This document shows positions 24,829-35,524 of a DNA stretch of 64,000 bases, one piece after another; the first letter of the stretch is position 1, and every line of letters begins with the position of its first letter. The DNA is from Erodium maritimum. Lineage: Eukaryota; Streptophyta; Magnoliopsida; Geraniales; Geraniaceae. Both the position numbers and the translations under genes were made by a program. Under the pieces are notes generated by a model. That model searched no databases. It was given only the letters and a program-made list of their open reading frames with translations, and was not told the DNA's origin. The stretch spans positions 62,858,012-62,922,011 of the forward strand of contig OY997590.1 in the NCBI GenBank assembly GCA_963921825.1, in the 5' to 3' direction.

Positions 24829-27510
24829 TGTCACGCCCCAAATCCGGTTATCGCCCGGACCCGAGGCATGACGAGTAATAGAAGACAATAAAAATGATAA
24901 AACAACATTTACTTCCTGAAAATCTCCATTGATGAAAATAATCCGTTAAACCGAGTTCAAATACGATAACCCTCCAGGGGTGTAATAATAAACCTCAACA
25001 AGTTTTGGTTCAATACATTAAAAGTAAAAAGTACGAAGTCTCTATCATGCACCCACCCTGAGAAGCTCCCGAACTTCTACTCCTCAATCAAGCCTGTGAA
25101 CACAACAATGAACTCACAGGGGTGAGCTTACGCTCAGTAGGGAAAACACATAACAAGATAAACCTTAAACTCCAACGAATCAACGGCAACGTCCACAAGA
25201 TCCATAATTCACCAACACAGTCAACAAGGTAGTTCATAATACAACGAGTAGATTCAACAGTAAAGTTAACACAAGACTCTTAACAATCATAGGTAGTAGA
25301 CAAACCAACCAATGCCGTGGCACATGAAGTCACCACCCTCCGATCCACATCTTATGTGTCCTCTCGGACTTTCCCTCAAATCAAGAGGAGACGCATATCA
25401 TTGAGACTATCGGAAACACCCTTCAGGGTACATATCATCGGAAGTCTCAGAAACGTCTCCAAGGGATTTTAGATCATCGGGAACCCAGGGCCATACTCCC
25501 ATAGGAAGCGCACACGTGGGCAATTTAATGATAAGCAGTTAATAATTGAATAACGCACTCGACCGAAATATGAAGTAATACAAGCTCAACAACCACCAAT
25601 CCAAGTCCACACACGGCTCAACCATCACCAATTCACCACAACACAAAGTACACGGATCACGGTTCAACCATCACCAATTCACCACAACACATAGAACACG
25701 AATCACACAACCATAGCACACCAAATACACAATCCCAACTTACCGTTCACTTACCAGTTTCGAACCACCGGGGCATCGATCACCTGATTGCACCGCTCGG
25801 TACAATCAGTCATACTCGATACCCCCAACAACCAAACAAGTAAATCAAGTAATCATTCGAATACAATCAACGAGCAAGTACAAGTGTGATCAACTAAATT
25901 ATAAAGCCTTCAAAAGAGCATTCAAGCATGCAATTCCACTAGTTTCATTAGACCCTTTAGCCTATCCACTAAGCAATCAACAACCAAGCATGTGATCCTA
26001 ACACGCAACTAATCCGAGGGCTTTGCCAAGGCTCCTCTACCAGACAATCATATCCCAAGTATTGAAAACGAGTTACACTAGTGATTGGCATCCTAATCGG
26101 TCACCACTAGACTCTTCCGGTTATTAGCAATTGAAAGACGATTAAGCTAGTTATTCGCATCCTATATGCATATCTAGGACCTTTTCCAATTTTATTAACC
26201 TCGCATGCATACTAAGCATCATAAACGAGAGGTTAAGGCTTTCCCTACCTCAAGGTCTTCCTCTCAACACTTTGATGAAGCCCGGTGGTCACCGCTCCGA
26301 TCTTCACTCGGGTCCCGGCGTGATCTTTGCTCTTCTAGCTCGGGTCCAACATCTTCGCTCTCGGGCGAAGTCCCGTCTAGGTTGACACATAAAATGTCCA
26401 AATCAATAATGATAACAGTCCAACGGTTCTCTGATTTAACACAATTTACCCAGTCCAAAATCTCACCTTGAGTTCGTTAAACCGATTAATTAAATCTGCT
26501 TTTAAAACGGTTTCCATTAAAGTCCGGTTGACCCGGATCCGAACCCGAACCCAGTCCAGACCCGATCCTGAAGTCCAAATGGGCCCAAGGCCCGAGTCCA
26601 CAATGGGCCAAAGCCCATTTTCTGTTCTGTCCGGCCAGATCTCTCCCCAGGCCCAAGGCCCACTCGGCCCAAAACTCGTATGGCCCAATGGTCCGGTTTG
26701 ATCTGCCCAGTCTGGTCTGGTGAGGTTGGCCGGAGTTGGACGTGACGCCGGTGAGCACGGGCTGCTCCGGTGGTCTTCAACGGCGACAGGTGAGGTGCGC
26801 CGACGAGGGAAAGAAGCGGAGGAAGGCGGCAGATCCACGGCGAACTCGAGGTCGTGGCGGCGGTGGCTCCGGTGAGAACCCACGCTCGCTCCTCGTTCGG
26901 ATCTGGCGAGGGCTCGTCTTCTCCGGCGAGTGGGGTCCGACGGAGCTCGATTTTCGGACGGCGAGGCTCGTCCTTACCCAGCTCGCTAGGCCGGCTGTCC
27001 GGCGGTGGCTCACGGAGAAGAGGAGGACGGTGAGGGATCGGGCGAGGTCGAGCTCGGAGACGTCGCACGTTCTCCGGCGAGCTCGCGTCGATTCCGTCCG
27101 GGGGAGGTGCGATGGAAGCTCGGAGGGGAGAGGTGAGAGCTCGGTGCGTCCGATGGCGTGGCCGGAGAGGGAGGGCGAGCTCAAGGGTCGCCGGCGCCGA
27201 TCTGGAGAGGAGGGAGACGAAGAGGCGAGGGGCAGGTGTGAACAGTACCCTCTTTAGGGTTTCGACCTCTCTTTATAGAGGTGCTGCGGTTCTGGGTTGG
27301 GCTTGGCCTTCGTGGGCCGCAACTGGGCCGGCCATCAGGCCCGGTCCCTCTGCCTGGATCAGATTCAGGCCTGGTCCTAAATCACCTCTTTTCTTTTTCT
27401 TTCTTTTTTTTTTGTTGATTTTTCCTTCTCAAAAATTAATTGCTTACAAAAACACACCTCGACGTTTCAAGTTGCACTTTACTACACTTTTAAACGAAGT
27501 GGGTTTTACA
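24829..27510 (-). mobile_element. Solo LTR, family A, copy 3 (2682 bp)
   Basis: It begins TGTCACGCCCCAAATCCGG and ends GTGGGTTTTACA. Its start in its own orientation, TGTAAAACCCACTTCG, matches the start of the copy at 47579, so these two form a subgroup. It holds the TGAGCTTACGCTCA palindrome at 25123-25136. A GC-rich region (26520-27260) with many GACCCGG/GGCCC motifs yields long overlapping frames that I do not regard as genes. The flanks TCCGG and CCGGG share CCGG but are not an exact 5-bp duplication. Confidence 0.82.
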
Positions 27511-28150
27511 CCGGGCAGAAAGGGCACGAAGCCGCCACGCCACCCGATCCGGAACCAAGCGAAGCTAACGGGCTAATGTGATCTCCTCCACTGCGCACGA
27601 TCTTCAGAACCAAAGGCTGCCTGGCCAAACCCCTCGCCGGAAGACGACGCACTCCGACGAGGCTCGGAACCCCAACAACCGAGAAATCAAGGAAGAAAAG
27701 TAGTGGATCTGGGGTTGGAGAGAACACAGAGGAAGGAAACTTCACCTAAGACCAGATCCGCGACGAGGGAGCCAGATCTACGACGATCCCCACCGGATCT
27801 GTGGTGAAGCGTCTCCCACAAGTAGATATGGGGAGGCCAAGCCAACGTAGACGGTGAAAGAGCAGCCAGAGACATCTAAAGACAGAGAGCCAAAACTCGA
27901 GCGGTCAGTGGCGAATCGGAGTGCGAAACACCTCCCACTCCCGAACCGAGCGAGAATAGGCCATGGCCGGAGAGGGAAGGAGGACCGGAGAGGAAAGGGG
28001 ACGGAGCGAAGGAAAGGGGAAAGTGAAATAGTAAGGTTAAAAAAGATTAGAAAACAGAGGCGATGTCACAGGCGTCTTCACAGGCGTCTTCCCTGGCTCC
28101 AGAAGAGGCCAGTTGACGAGGAGAAGACGAGGCAGTGGCTTCTAACCTAG
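27511..28150 (-). other. GC-rich continuation of the split retroposon
   Basis: The minus-strand frames (27506-27745 and 27687-27875) are GC-rich and have no domain. The frame reaching 27511 lines up with the one ending at 24828 when the LTR is ignored. The sequence resembles 7900-8240 in composition (GGATCTG repeats and an AG-rich end). Confidence 0.35.
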
Positions 28151-28678
28151 AAAGAGGGGAGAGGAAATAAAAAATAAGGTCATACATAAAAAAACAATTA
28201 GTTAATATTGGGTAAGAGCATGTATTGATGCCACCTCAACATAAACTCTAATTTTACGAGACAAGAGATTAAATGTTTGATCAAATAAATATAAAATATA
28301 ATTCAGAACGTGTATTTATACAAATGATTTAGATGACACATTTATGTATTTTGGGACCATGGCTATAAATCATAATACCAACCAAATTAAGATGTTATTA
28401 GATAGTTTGGTAAGAAGGTAAATAGAGATCCAACCCTCCTAAATTAATCGCATACAGTATATGGGTAGGAGCACGCGTATCCCATTAGTGTTTATGCTAG
28501 TAGGTGGTGCAATTAATTCGATTCTCGTACGATTGAGCAAATAGAAATGGAATGATTAATCATAATCTAAATCTGTATAATAAGGTGTGTTTTTGTTCCT
28601 ATACCTCTTCAATTGCAGCATGTCGTTTGTTTTCCTTACAACATGTAAGGGCTTACATAATGTAAAATAATACCAGAG
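28151..28678. other. AT-rich intergenic DNA
   Basis: I see no supported feature in this stretch. Confidence 0.6.
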
Positions 28679-28689
28679 GAAATTAATAT

Positions 28690-29598
28690 TAGTGGTGTAA
28701 TCAGACCGAATACCCGGTCCGTAGCCCACTAAAATGTCTGGTCCGGATCATCCGGATCTCAAATATTAATGTCCATAATCAGTCTGGATTAAGTCTAAAA
28801 TTCTGTTTTTTTAAGCTTTCGGATTCAGATCGGTCCGGACTGGGTCCGGATTTTATCCGGATCTCAATGGGCTCACTATTTTGAGCCTATTTTCCAGTGT
28901 TACAAGATTCTATCATCCAATTGCTACCTAATTCTTATACCTGTATATTTCATTTATCATGTCAACATTTAAAACTTACATATATCTAGACAATGTTATT
29001 TTATTACATTTAAAATTAAATACGATTATAAAAATACAGTAGACATCCATTTCTTCTCATCTGACGTTCAGAATGCCTTCATTTACATGTCAAAAAATAT
29101 AAGTTGCAGAGAGGAGAACTTACTCTGATCTCTCCTCAATACGAAGTCCTTTGTGTGGCTCATGTTCGTGACCTCTTTAGGGTTTGGACATGGATCCTAT
29201 TTGTGAGAGAGTAGAGAGGAAACTGGGGAAATCTAAATAATAAGGAGATGGAGCGAGAGAAAAGAGAAACGTATCCCTAAAAATCGGCGAAGAAGATTGG
29301 GGAAACGAAGAGGTGTGTTGGGTTTAAGGATTGGTCATTCCACGATTTTAGTTTCTACGAATGGACTTGATGCAGTTGTTGGGCTTCACTAGTATAGATG
29401 AGACTGCTCTTGAATTGGACCGGTCCGGATTTTATCCGGAATCCGGCGGATTTCAAGTAATGGATCCGTATCCAGATCCGTATCATCCGGATTCCGGACC
29501 GGATTTTATCCAATTATATCCGGGTCGGTTAATTTACAGACCGGATTTGTCCGGATTCGATTATTTTTCAGGATTTCGGATTTTTCGACACACCCCTA
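28690..29598. mobile_element. Candidate hAT-like non-autonomous element
   Basis: The left end TAGTGGTGT mirrors the right end ACACCCCTA. GAAATTA occurs at 28679-28685 and again at 29599-29605, as an 8-bp-type target duplication would, although three extra bases (TAT) lie between the left repeat and the terminus. Both subterminal zones are rich in TCCGGA and GGTCCGGA. The plus-strand frame at 29361-29627 only reflects these repeats (many Tyr-Pro-Asp) and is not a gene. Confidence 0.5.
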
Positions 29599-29606
29599 GA
29601 AATTAT

Positions 29607-30010
29607 CCAAATCTTCATATAATTTGAACCGCATCGAACAGTACATCACTGCATATGTTTAACTATTTAACAAGATTAATAACAGATCACTAGATATTAT
29701 TTTAGTTCTTTTCTTAATCTAGTATATCGGAACATCTGTGTTAAACGGGGTCTCGACCTTTATCTCGGTTTATTAGATTTATCTCGTATTTATTGAGTTT
29801 ATTTCGTACTATTTTTCAATCAGCAAAGAAATATATAAAAAAAGTTCCCTATTTGGAGGGAGGACAAAGGATGTAAATAAAAACATCTAAACAGTGATGC
29901 GACAGGGTGAAGGACTCCTTCACCGAATCTGATTCCTAATAATAACTCCTACTTTTGTGCAAGTCCAGGGAGCAGAACACACGGCTTCAAATGTGATGAT
30001 AAGTTCCCAA
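29607..30010. other. AT-rich intergenic DNA
   Basis: No gene or repeat is evident. The sequence runs directly into the T run of the LINE at 30011. Confidence 0.6.
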
Positions 30011-31604
30011 TTTTTTTTTATCAGCAATAGCATATTTAAATTAAATCCTCTTATGAGAGGTAAGAGGATACATGGAAGAGTAGTTACAGATGAAAAACCA
30101 AGAACAACAACTAAACCCAAAGTACCCAAACCTAACAGCAAGCAACATTACAAAAACCCACCCAAATGATTTGGAACCGAACCAATTAAAACTTGTAGAA
30201 GATGACTTGGGGGCCACGCAACACAACTGCAGCATCAACCCAACAAAAACACAGCTACAACCACATCAAACAAGACTTGCACTTGCAGAGATACTACTGC
30301 ATAAGACTGATAGGTGCAAAAACTAAGAACTGCATTACTCTTGAAAACAATCTCATAGATGTTAGGTGTTGGACTTGAATTGCTCTGATCTTGAAGGTAG
30401 AAAGGGGTTGGGGAGGCAAGGAAAATGGTCCTTAAGCATCTCAACCCAAATGTAGAACTGGACTTTATAGCAACAGATAGCAACAAGATGGAAACCAACA
30501 ACAAAAGTATTGAATTGAATTTGAAGGAAGTTGAGGCAGCAGAGAAAGCTTGGACCTCAAGTAACCCAAGACCACCTGACTTGGAACACAAGTAAGCCTC
30601 AGGTATAAATAAGTGACACCAAGGGAGCTCGGAGAAGGACCTGCAATAAGGCCAAAACAAACAAACAAGGGGTAGAAGAAAAGAAACACTCAAACCTAAT
30701 AGGAAGCTTACCCACACACAAAAACCAGCAACAACAAGAGGAGGGGGAGAAAAAACTAACTACCCACACACAAGAAAAAAAAGGAGGGGAGGAAGAGAAA
30801 GATAAAAAGACCTTACCAAACTTACCAACACTCACCCAAACCATCCCAAGCCCTTCCCAAACCCCCAAAACCCATCAAGGCACCAGAGCTGGAATAGATC
30901 TTATCTTAGAGAAACAGCAGGACCTTGGAGTTGCTCTCCAGCTTCGGAAAGAAAAGAAGGAGCCAGAGGATTGGTGCTTGGCCCATTCCAAACTATAAGC
31001 TTGATGTTGCACCTTTGTAAAGATATCCTTAGCAGAAAGGATTTCCCCTTTGAAGAAGGATGAATTCCTAGCCAACCAGATCTGACAAGCACTTATTTGT
31101 ATAACTTTGAGCCAAGTCTTTTTGAATTTAAAAGGAATAATGGAGACCCAACTAGCCATCAAATCTTTCACTGAACCAGTAGTTACCCAACTAGCCCCCC
31201 ACCAATTTAACACCAAACTCCACACCAGCCATGCTTTTGGGCAATGTAAAAGAGCATGATCTGTATCCTCAAAATCCCAATTACAAATATGGCAAGTTAG
31301 TTGGTCCAACAATAAAGGCATCCATCTTTTCTCCAGAAAACACTTCGATGGAATTGAGTCAAGGCATGCTACCCAACATAAAGCTGTGATCTTGGGAGGG
31401 ATTGAAACAGACCAGAGAAATTTAGACCATGATTGAGCAACTGAAGTGCTATTTCCAAAATGTTGCAACTTTGAATATAGCTTACTGACTGTGAAGCCTT
31501 TTGCATCCCAAACCCAACAAAGCTTATCTTCTAGATCAGTTAGATGAACATTTGTCAATATATTACTCAGAATGCATATAGGGAAACCTAATAACCGCAT
31601 AAAT
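30011..31604 (-). mobile_element. 5'-truncated L1-type LINE
   Basis: On the minus strand it ends in a poly(A), seen as Ts at 30011-30019, after a 3' region of about 860 bases. It carries only the C-terminal part of ORF2. It is clearly related to the LINE at 9117 (IPPK, IPSKCFL, CNWDFED and the LHC block are shared) but is not a close copy. The right end near 31604 abuts an LTR fragment. I found no target duplication, so later rearrangement is likely. Confidence 0.82.
30875..31600 (-). pseudogene. LINE ORF2 C-terminus with zf-RVT domain
   Basis: The open frame of about 240 codons holds a zf-RVT domain: IPPKITALCWVACLDSIPSK, then CHICNWDFED and ALLHCPKAWLVW. This is the zinc-binding reverse-transcriptase-associated domain of plant L1 elements. 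The endonuclease and the RT catalytic core are absent, so it cannot move on its own. Confidence 0.85.
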
Positions 31605-32914
31605 AACTAGTTCGCATATTGGATCTGATTAACTAGCTTAACCTTGTAAACTGCGAACCATCTACGAGTCATGTCGTGCCGTAGGTGTTGGTATGCCGTG
31701 CTGGTAGAATCAGGCCATGTCGCGCCTGTAGGATTGTGTGTTGATTGTGTGCTCTGTGTTGTTTAAACGGTTAATAAATAACGATCATGAAAACGAGTAG
31801 AGTTGAACTAGTGATGCATTTAGTGACTTGAGTGATTATTTCCTGTTTATTTGACATGTTGAAATGTGGGCATTGGGAATGGATACCGGCTAAGCCGGTG
31901 GGGTTACCACATTGAGTGTGGTGTCGGTAAGTGATGGTAAGTGCGGAATGGTTGTATGAGTATGATTGTGACTGTGATTGTGATTGTAGGTGCTTTGGTT
32001 ACATGAGAAAGGTGGTTTCTCTACCTTCCGACCTTGAGTCGGTAAAATGTTGTGTCTCGCGAAGAGGTGGTTTCCCTACCTTCCGACTAGCACTCGGTAA
32101 AACGATGTGTCCGCGATGAGGTTGTTCCGCGAAGAGGCGATTTCCCTGCCTTCCGTGTATCGGTAAAACGCTGTGTCTGCGATGAGATCGTTCCGCGAAT
32201 AGGCGATTTCCCTGCCTTCCGTGTATCGGTAAAACGCCGTGTTCCGCGATGAGGTCGATCGCCTCTCCCGACTGTGTGTTGGGGAAAGTTGCGTGTGGCT
32301 TCGCCGGGCCGAACGGGTTGCTCCCGAAACCGTGCAAGTGTGTGAATTGTTTGTGTTAAGCATACTTTGGATTGTGAATGAGTGTTGATGTGTTTGTGGC
32401 TATGAGTGTTTCCCTTGTTGTTCCTTCGGCGTTAGCCTTGATATAGTAGTGGGTGTTAAGTTAAAGTTGGAGTTGGTTAGTCTGGTGAGTGTCAGGAAAA
32501 AATGAGCATTGTCTTTAAAACGATTTACTTGTCGCATCGATTTATCAACCCTTTTGATTAAGCTTTAAAATTTGGAAAGACTTCCTTTGTAAGTCTGTAA
32601 TTAGGGGGATTTCGTGGCTTTTCCCTACCTCACCTTGTCTTTCTACATGTATTAGCTATGATCTGGATTATAGGACATCGCGGAGCGTGGGGCTAGCGAG
32701 AGTCCGGGAGTTATTTTTTTGTTTATGTTTCTTAGAGACGTACTGTGTATTTTGAACCTGGTATTTGACCGAGCGTAGAACTCGGATTTTCAGACATCGA
32801 CTATTATTATGTTTATCTACAACTTTGGATTTAATTATGTGTTTTAAATTGTTTTCTCTACGAATTTCCGGTTCACGTCTCGAGTCCGGTCAATACCGGA
32901 TTTGGGGCGTGACA
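31605..32914 (+). mobile_element. LTR fragment, family A, copy 4 (divergent, 5' truncated)
   Basis: It ends with the family terminus (TCGAGTCCGGTCAATACCGG, then GGGGCGTGACA). It also has the TTAGAGACGTACTGTG block and the TTCCCTACCT block. The first part of the LTR is missing where the LINE begins. It differs from the others by a unique tandem array at 32016-32271. Confidence 0.75.
32016..32271. repeat. 66-bp tandem repeat in the LTR
   Basis: About four units carry TTCCCTNCCTTCCG, CGGTAAAACG and GATGAG. The last two are nearly perfect at 66-bp spacing. Confidence 0.8.
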
Positions 32915-33697
32915 CCAAGCTACCCACATTCTGCTTCATTTTTGGGAGGATTGGACATGTGGCTCGGGGGTGTGACCGGGAGGTGTCTAGTACCCCACGC
33001 TTCGATAACTCAATGCTGAAGTGCTAGAAGGACCAGAAGGCTAAGTAGTACACGATCGATTGGGAGACTAAGGCGTCCCCGGATATTCAACCAAGCTTTG
33101 GACCTCTAACCTTGAACACTGTACCTAAGGGCGCCTCACATCGGAGTAGAAGCCCGATAGTAACTCCGAACACTATACCTAACGGTACAATAAGACGGGT
33201 AGGTACCCCAACCGGGGTAGGATATCCCAGCTGGAAAAACTTGGTGGCCGGTCAACTCTTAGGGAGCTGGGAGACTGAAGCCTTGGTAACCTTCTCTATT
33301 GGAGCTGTAGGAGTGAAGAGAGGGTTAGTTGGAGAACCCCGTGAAGATTAGGCGAGCGCTGAAAAATAGCCTCGCCAAGAGGAATGGTAGGAAACTATGG
33401 CTTCAGGTACTTGCCTTGGGAGGGGTCACTGGTGAAAGCATTCCTCCTTGTACTGAGGAGTGCAGGTTCGGTCGCACCTCACATGTTCATATGTAGCGTT
33501 TAGGCAGTAACTTGAGCAGTACTCTTTAGTCCCATTTTCCACCCCCCTTCGTGCATATGTGGCGATTTCAACACCTTCTATGACGGTTATATTGTCTTAG
33601 TATTATGTGTTCTGAGCTCTTCGAGAACTCTTTACTTGTTGTACTGACTCTCGCACATTTATTATTAATAAATTATGCACCTTTTAAGTTAAAAAAA
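32915..33697 (+). pseudogene. Retroelement remnant with a degenerate zinc knuckle
   Basis: The plus-strand reading just after the LTR contains LPTFCFIFGRIGHVARGCD. This is the zinc-knuckle type (CX2CX4HX4C, second cysteine changed to phenylalanine) typical of plant LINE ORF1 / DUF4283-linked proteins. Downstream frames are interrupted by stops. The segment ends in AATAAATTATGCACC and an A run (33690-33697), consistent with the 3' end of a non-LTR element that lost its ORF2. Confidence 0.55.
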
Positions 33698-34073
33698 ATC
33701 GTCCACGAACGATATCGCACAACAACCTAATTTTTGACATAAATTTTTAACATCAATTCCTCATATACACTCCAATACAACAAATAAACACCAAACATTC
33801 TCAAAAGACCCAACAATGAAAATGCTTTTTAGAGCATCTACAATGGTTAGACACTGCGCAGTGTCAAGGAGTAGTGTCAGGGAGTGCTTTTTGGCTTCCT
33901 AACACTGCTTCCTGACACTGCTCCTCCAATGGTAGTGTCAGGAGCAGTGTCTACACAGTTTCAGTAAATTAAAAAAGCACCCACATTTAAATACTACTTT
34001 TATTTCAAACCACAAACACATTACATAATATTTTAAACGCTAGTGCATATTTAGATAATTTAAAACACAATTA

Positions 34074-34490
34074 TTAAAATAAGATTAAACTAATTCCTAA
34101 TGGTACTAATATGTAAACGCCACCTAGCATCGTCTTTGAGCATCTCCCACACAGGACGTTTTGTACACTGCCCGTGTCGGCCGCTTTATAATCAGCAACG
34201 ACCGCGGCATATATTTCTTCATCCGTTGCCCCTTTCCTAGGGTCGGCCAATTTGTACCGGTAGATTTTATCAAACAACTTGCACTTCTTGCTCATCTTCT
34301 GGAAGTGGTCCTTGACTTACTTCTCCGTCCGTTGTGGCCACGTATCGTTCCCGGTTTCAACGTAAGCAAGGTACAGTACACGCCAATACTGGCCCCCGTG
34401 CTCGTAATGGGTGAGCCAATTCACCACCAAATGCATTTCCTCCTCTGCGGACCCAAGAGGCCCGGTTTCCCAGTTAGATGGACCCGACAT
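34074..34490 (-). pseudogene. Small SANT/Myb-like protein of the Harbinger element
   Basis: The ATG at 34490 opens MSGPSNWETGPLGSAEEEMH. The body has a trihelix-like pattern (two spaced tryptophans, then KDHFQKMSKKCKLFD and GATDEEI). Such proteins accompany the PIF/Harbinger transposase and bind the element ends. A TAA at 34317-34319 interrupts the frame after about 57 codons. The reading continues in the same frame from there to 34074. A TATAAATA box (minus strand) lies at 34569-34576, 79 bases upstream of the ATG. It could have been a second, shortened copy of the neighbouring trihelix gene. Confidence 0.65.
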
Positions 34491-34568
34491 ATCGACTTGA
34501 GAGAAAATGAGAGAGTTTGTGAGAGAGAGAGTTTGAGAGGTGCGAGAAAATGAGGGAGTGGTGATGGG

Positions 34569-34576
34569 TATTTATA
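34569..34576 (-). promoter_or_regulatory. TATA box of the small SANT gene
   Basis: TATAAATA on the minus strand, about 80 bases before the ATG at 34490 and followed by a CT-rich leader. Confidence 0.6.
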
Positions 34577-35524
34577 GGAGGGGGGAGGGGTCGGGGTCGG
34601 CGTGGCTGCCACGACCCTAGGGTTACTATTTGAAATAGTAACCGTAGCACGCTCACCGAGGCTCCGAGTATCCGATAATTTTTTTAAAAAAATTTAAATA
34701 AAACACAAAGTACATAAGAAAACAACTAGATTAAAAATTTTATTACATAGATTAAAAACTGAAAATAAATTGAAGCCTTGCCTAACCCAAGAACTCCAAA
34801 CGCTTCCCGAGGCTTTGAAGGAGAGAGGCACAAGCCGCCTTTTCATCCGCGCCCATGTTGGTGGTGTCTTGGCGAAGAACTTCGTTCAAGGTGTCCATGA
34901 CCTCCTTTTGCATCGTCCTTCTGCTGTCGACGATATTCTGTTTCCTATTGGCAAGAGAGTCGAGGAACTGCATTTGCTCGGGAGGTAGCCCAGACGCCGA
35001 CTGGGAGGATTGGCCTTTGCCTCAAGCCTTGGCCTTGGCTCTCTTCTGCCCGATCGGACGCTCCTCGGTGGCAAACGAGTTCAACTCGTGGTCGAACCCG
35101 TCTCCACAAGTGTGAGACTCGTCCATCCTTATCCGCTTGCATCCTTCACTTAAGGCGTCGAGGTTGAGGTCGAGGTCGGGGATGTCACATTCTGGAACCG
35201 TTTTGGTCAAAAACTTCGGTTGCCCCCTCACGATGAGCCACATATGCTTGAATTTGAACACATGCTTTTCCTCCTTCAAGTACGCCTCTTCAGCGCCTGT
35301 CAGGACGTCAACCTCGTTCCTCCCGCTTGTCACCGTGTTCTCAATGCTGGTGTACTTCTCCTGGACCTTGGTGATGAAGCCTTTAACCTTATGCCAATGG
35401 TCCTTGCAAGCCATCCACGCCCGAGGTGGGTCCTCTACCGGTCTAATCGCCTCGTACTCGGCATGTACCTTTTACCAGTACTGGTCATTCTTCTGGTTCT
35501 TCCAATTGATGGGGTCGAGCGGAT

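Noticed and set aside
26446..27576. Cluster of long frames on both strands
   Set aside because: All lie inside a solo LTR in a GC-rich motif array. Arg/Pro-rich translations on both strands are typical of such arrays, and no domain is visible.
29361..29627. Tyr/Pro/Asp-rich frame of 88 codons
   Set aside because: It is produced by TCCGGA-type repeats in a non-autonomous transposon and has no independent support.
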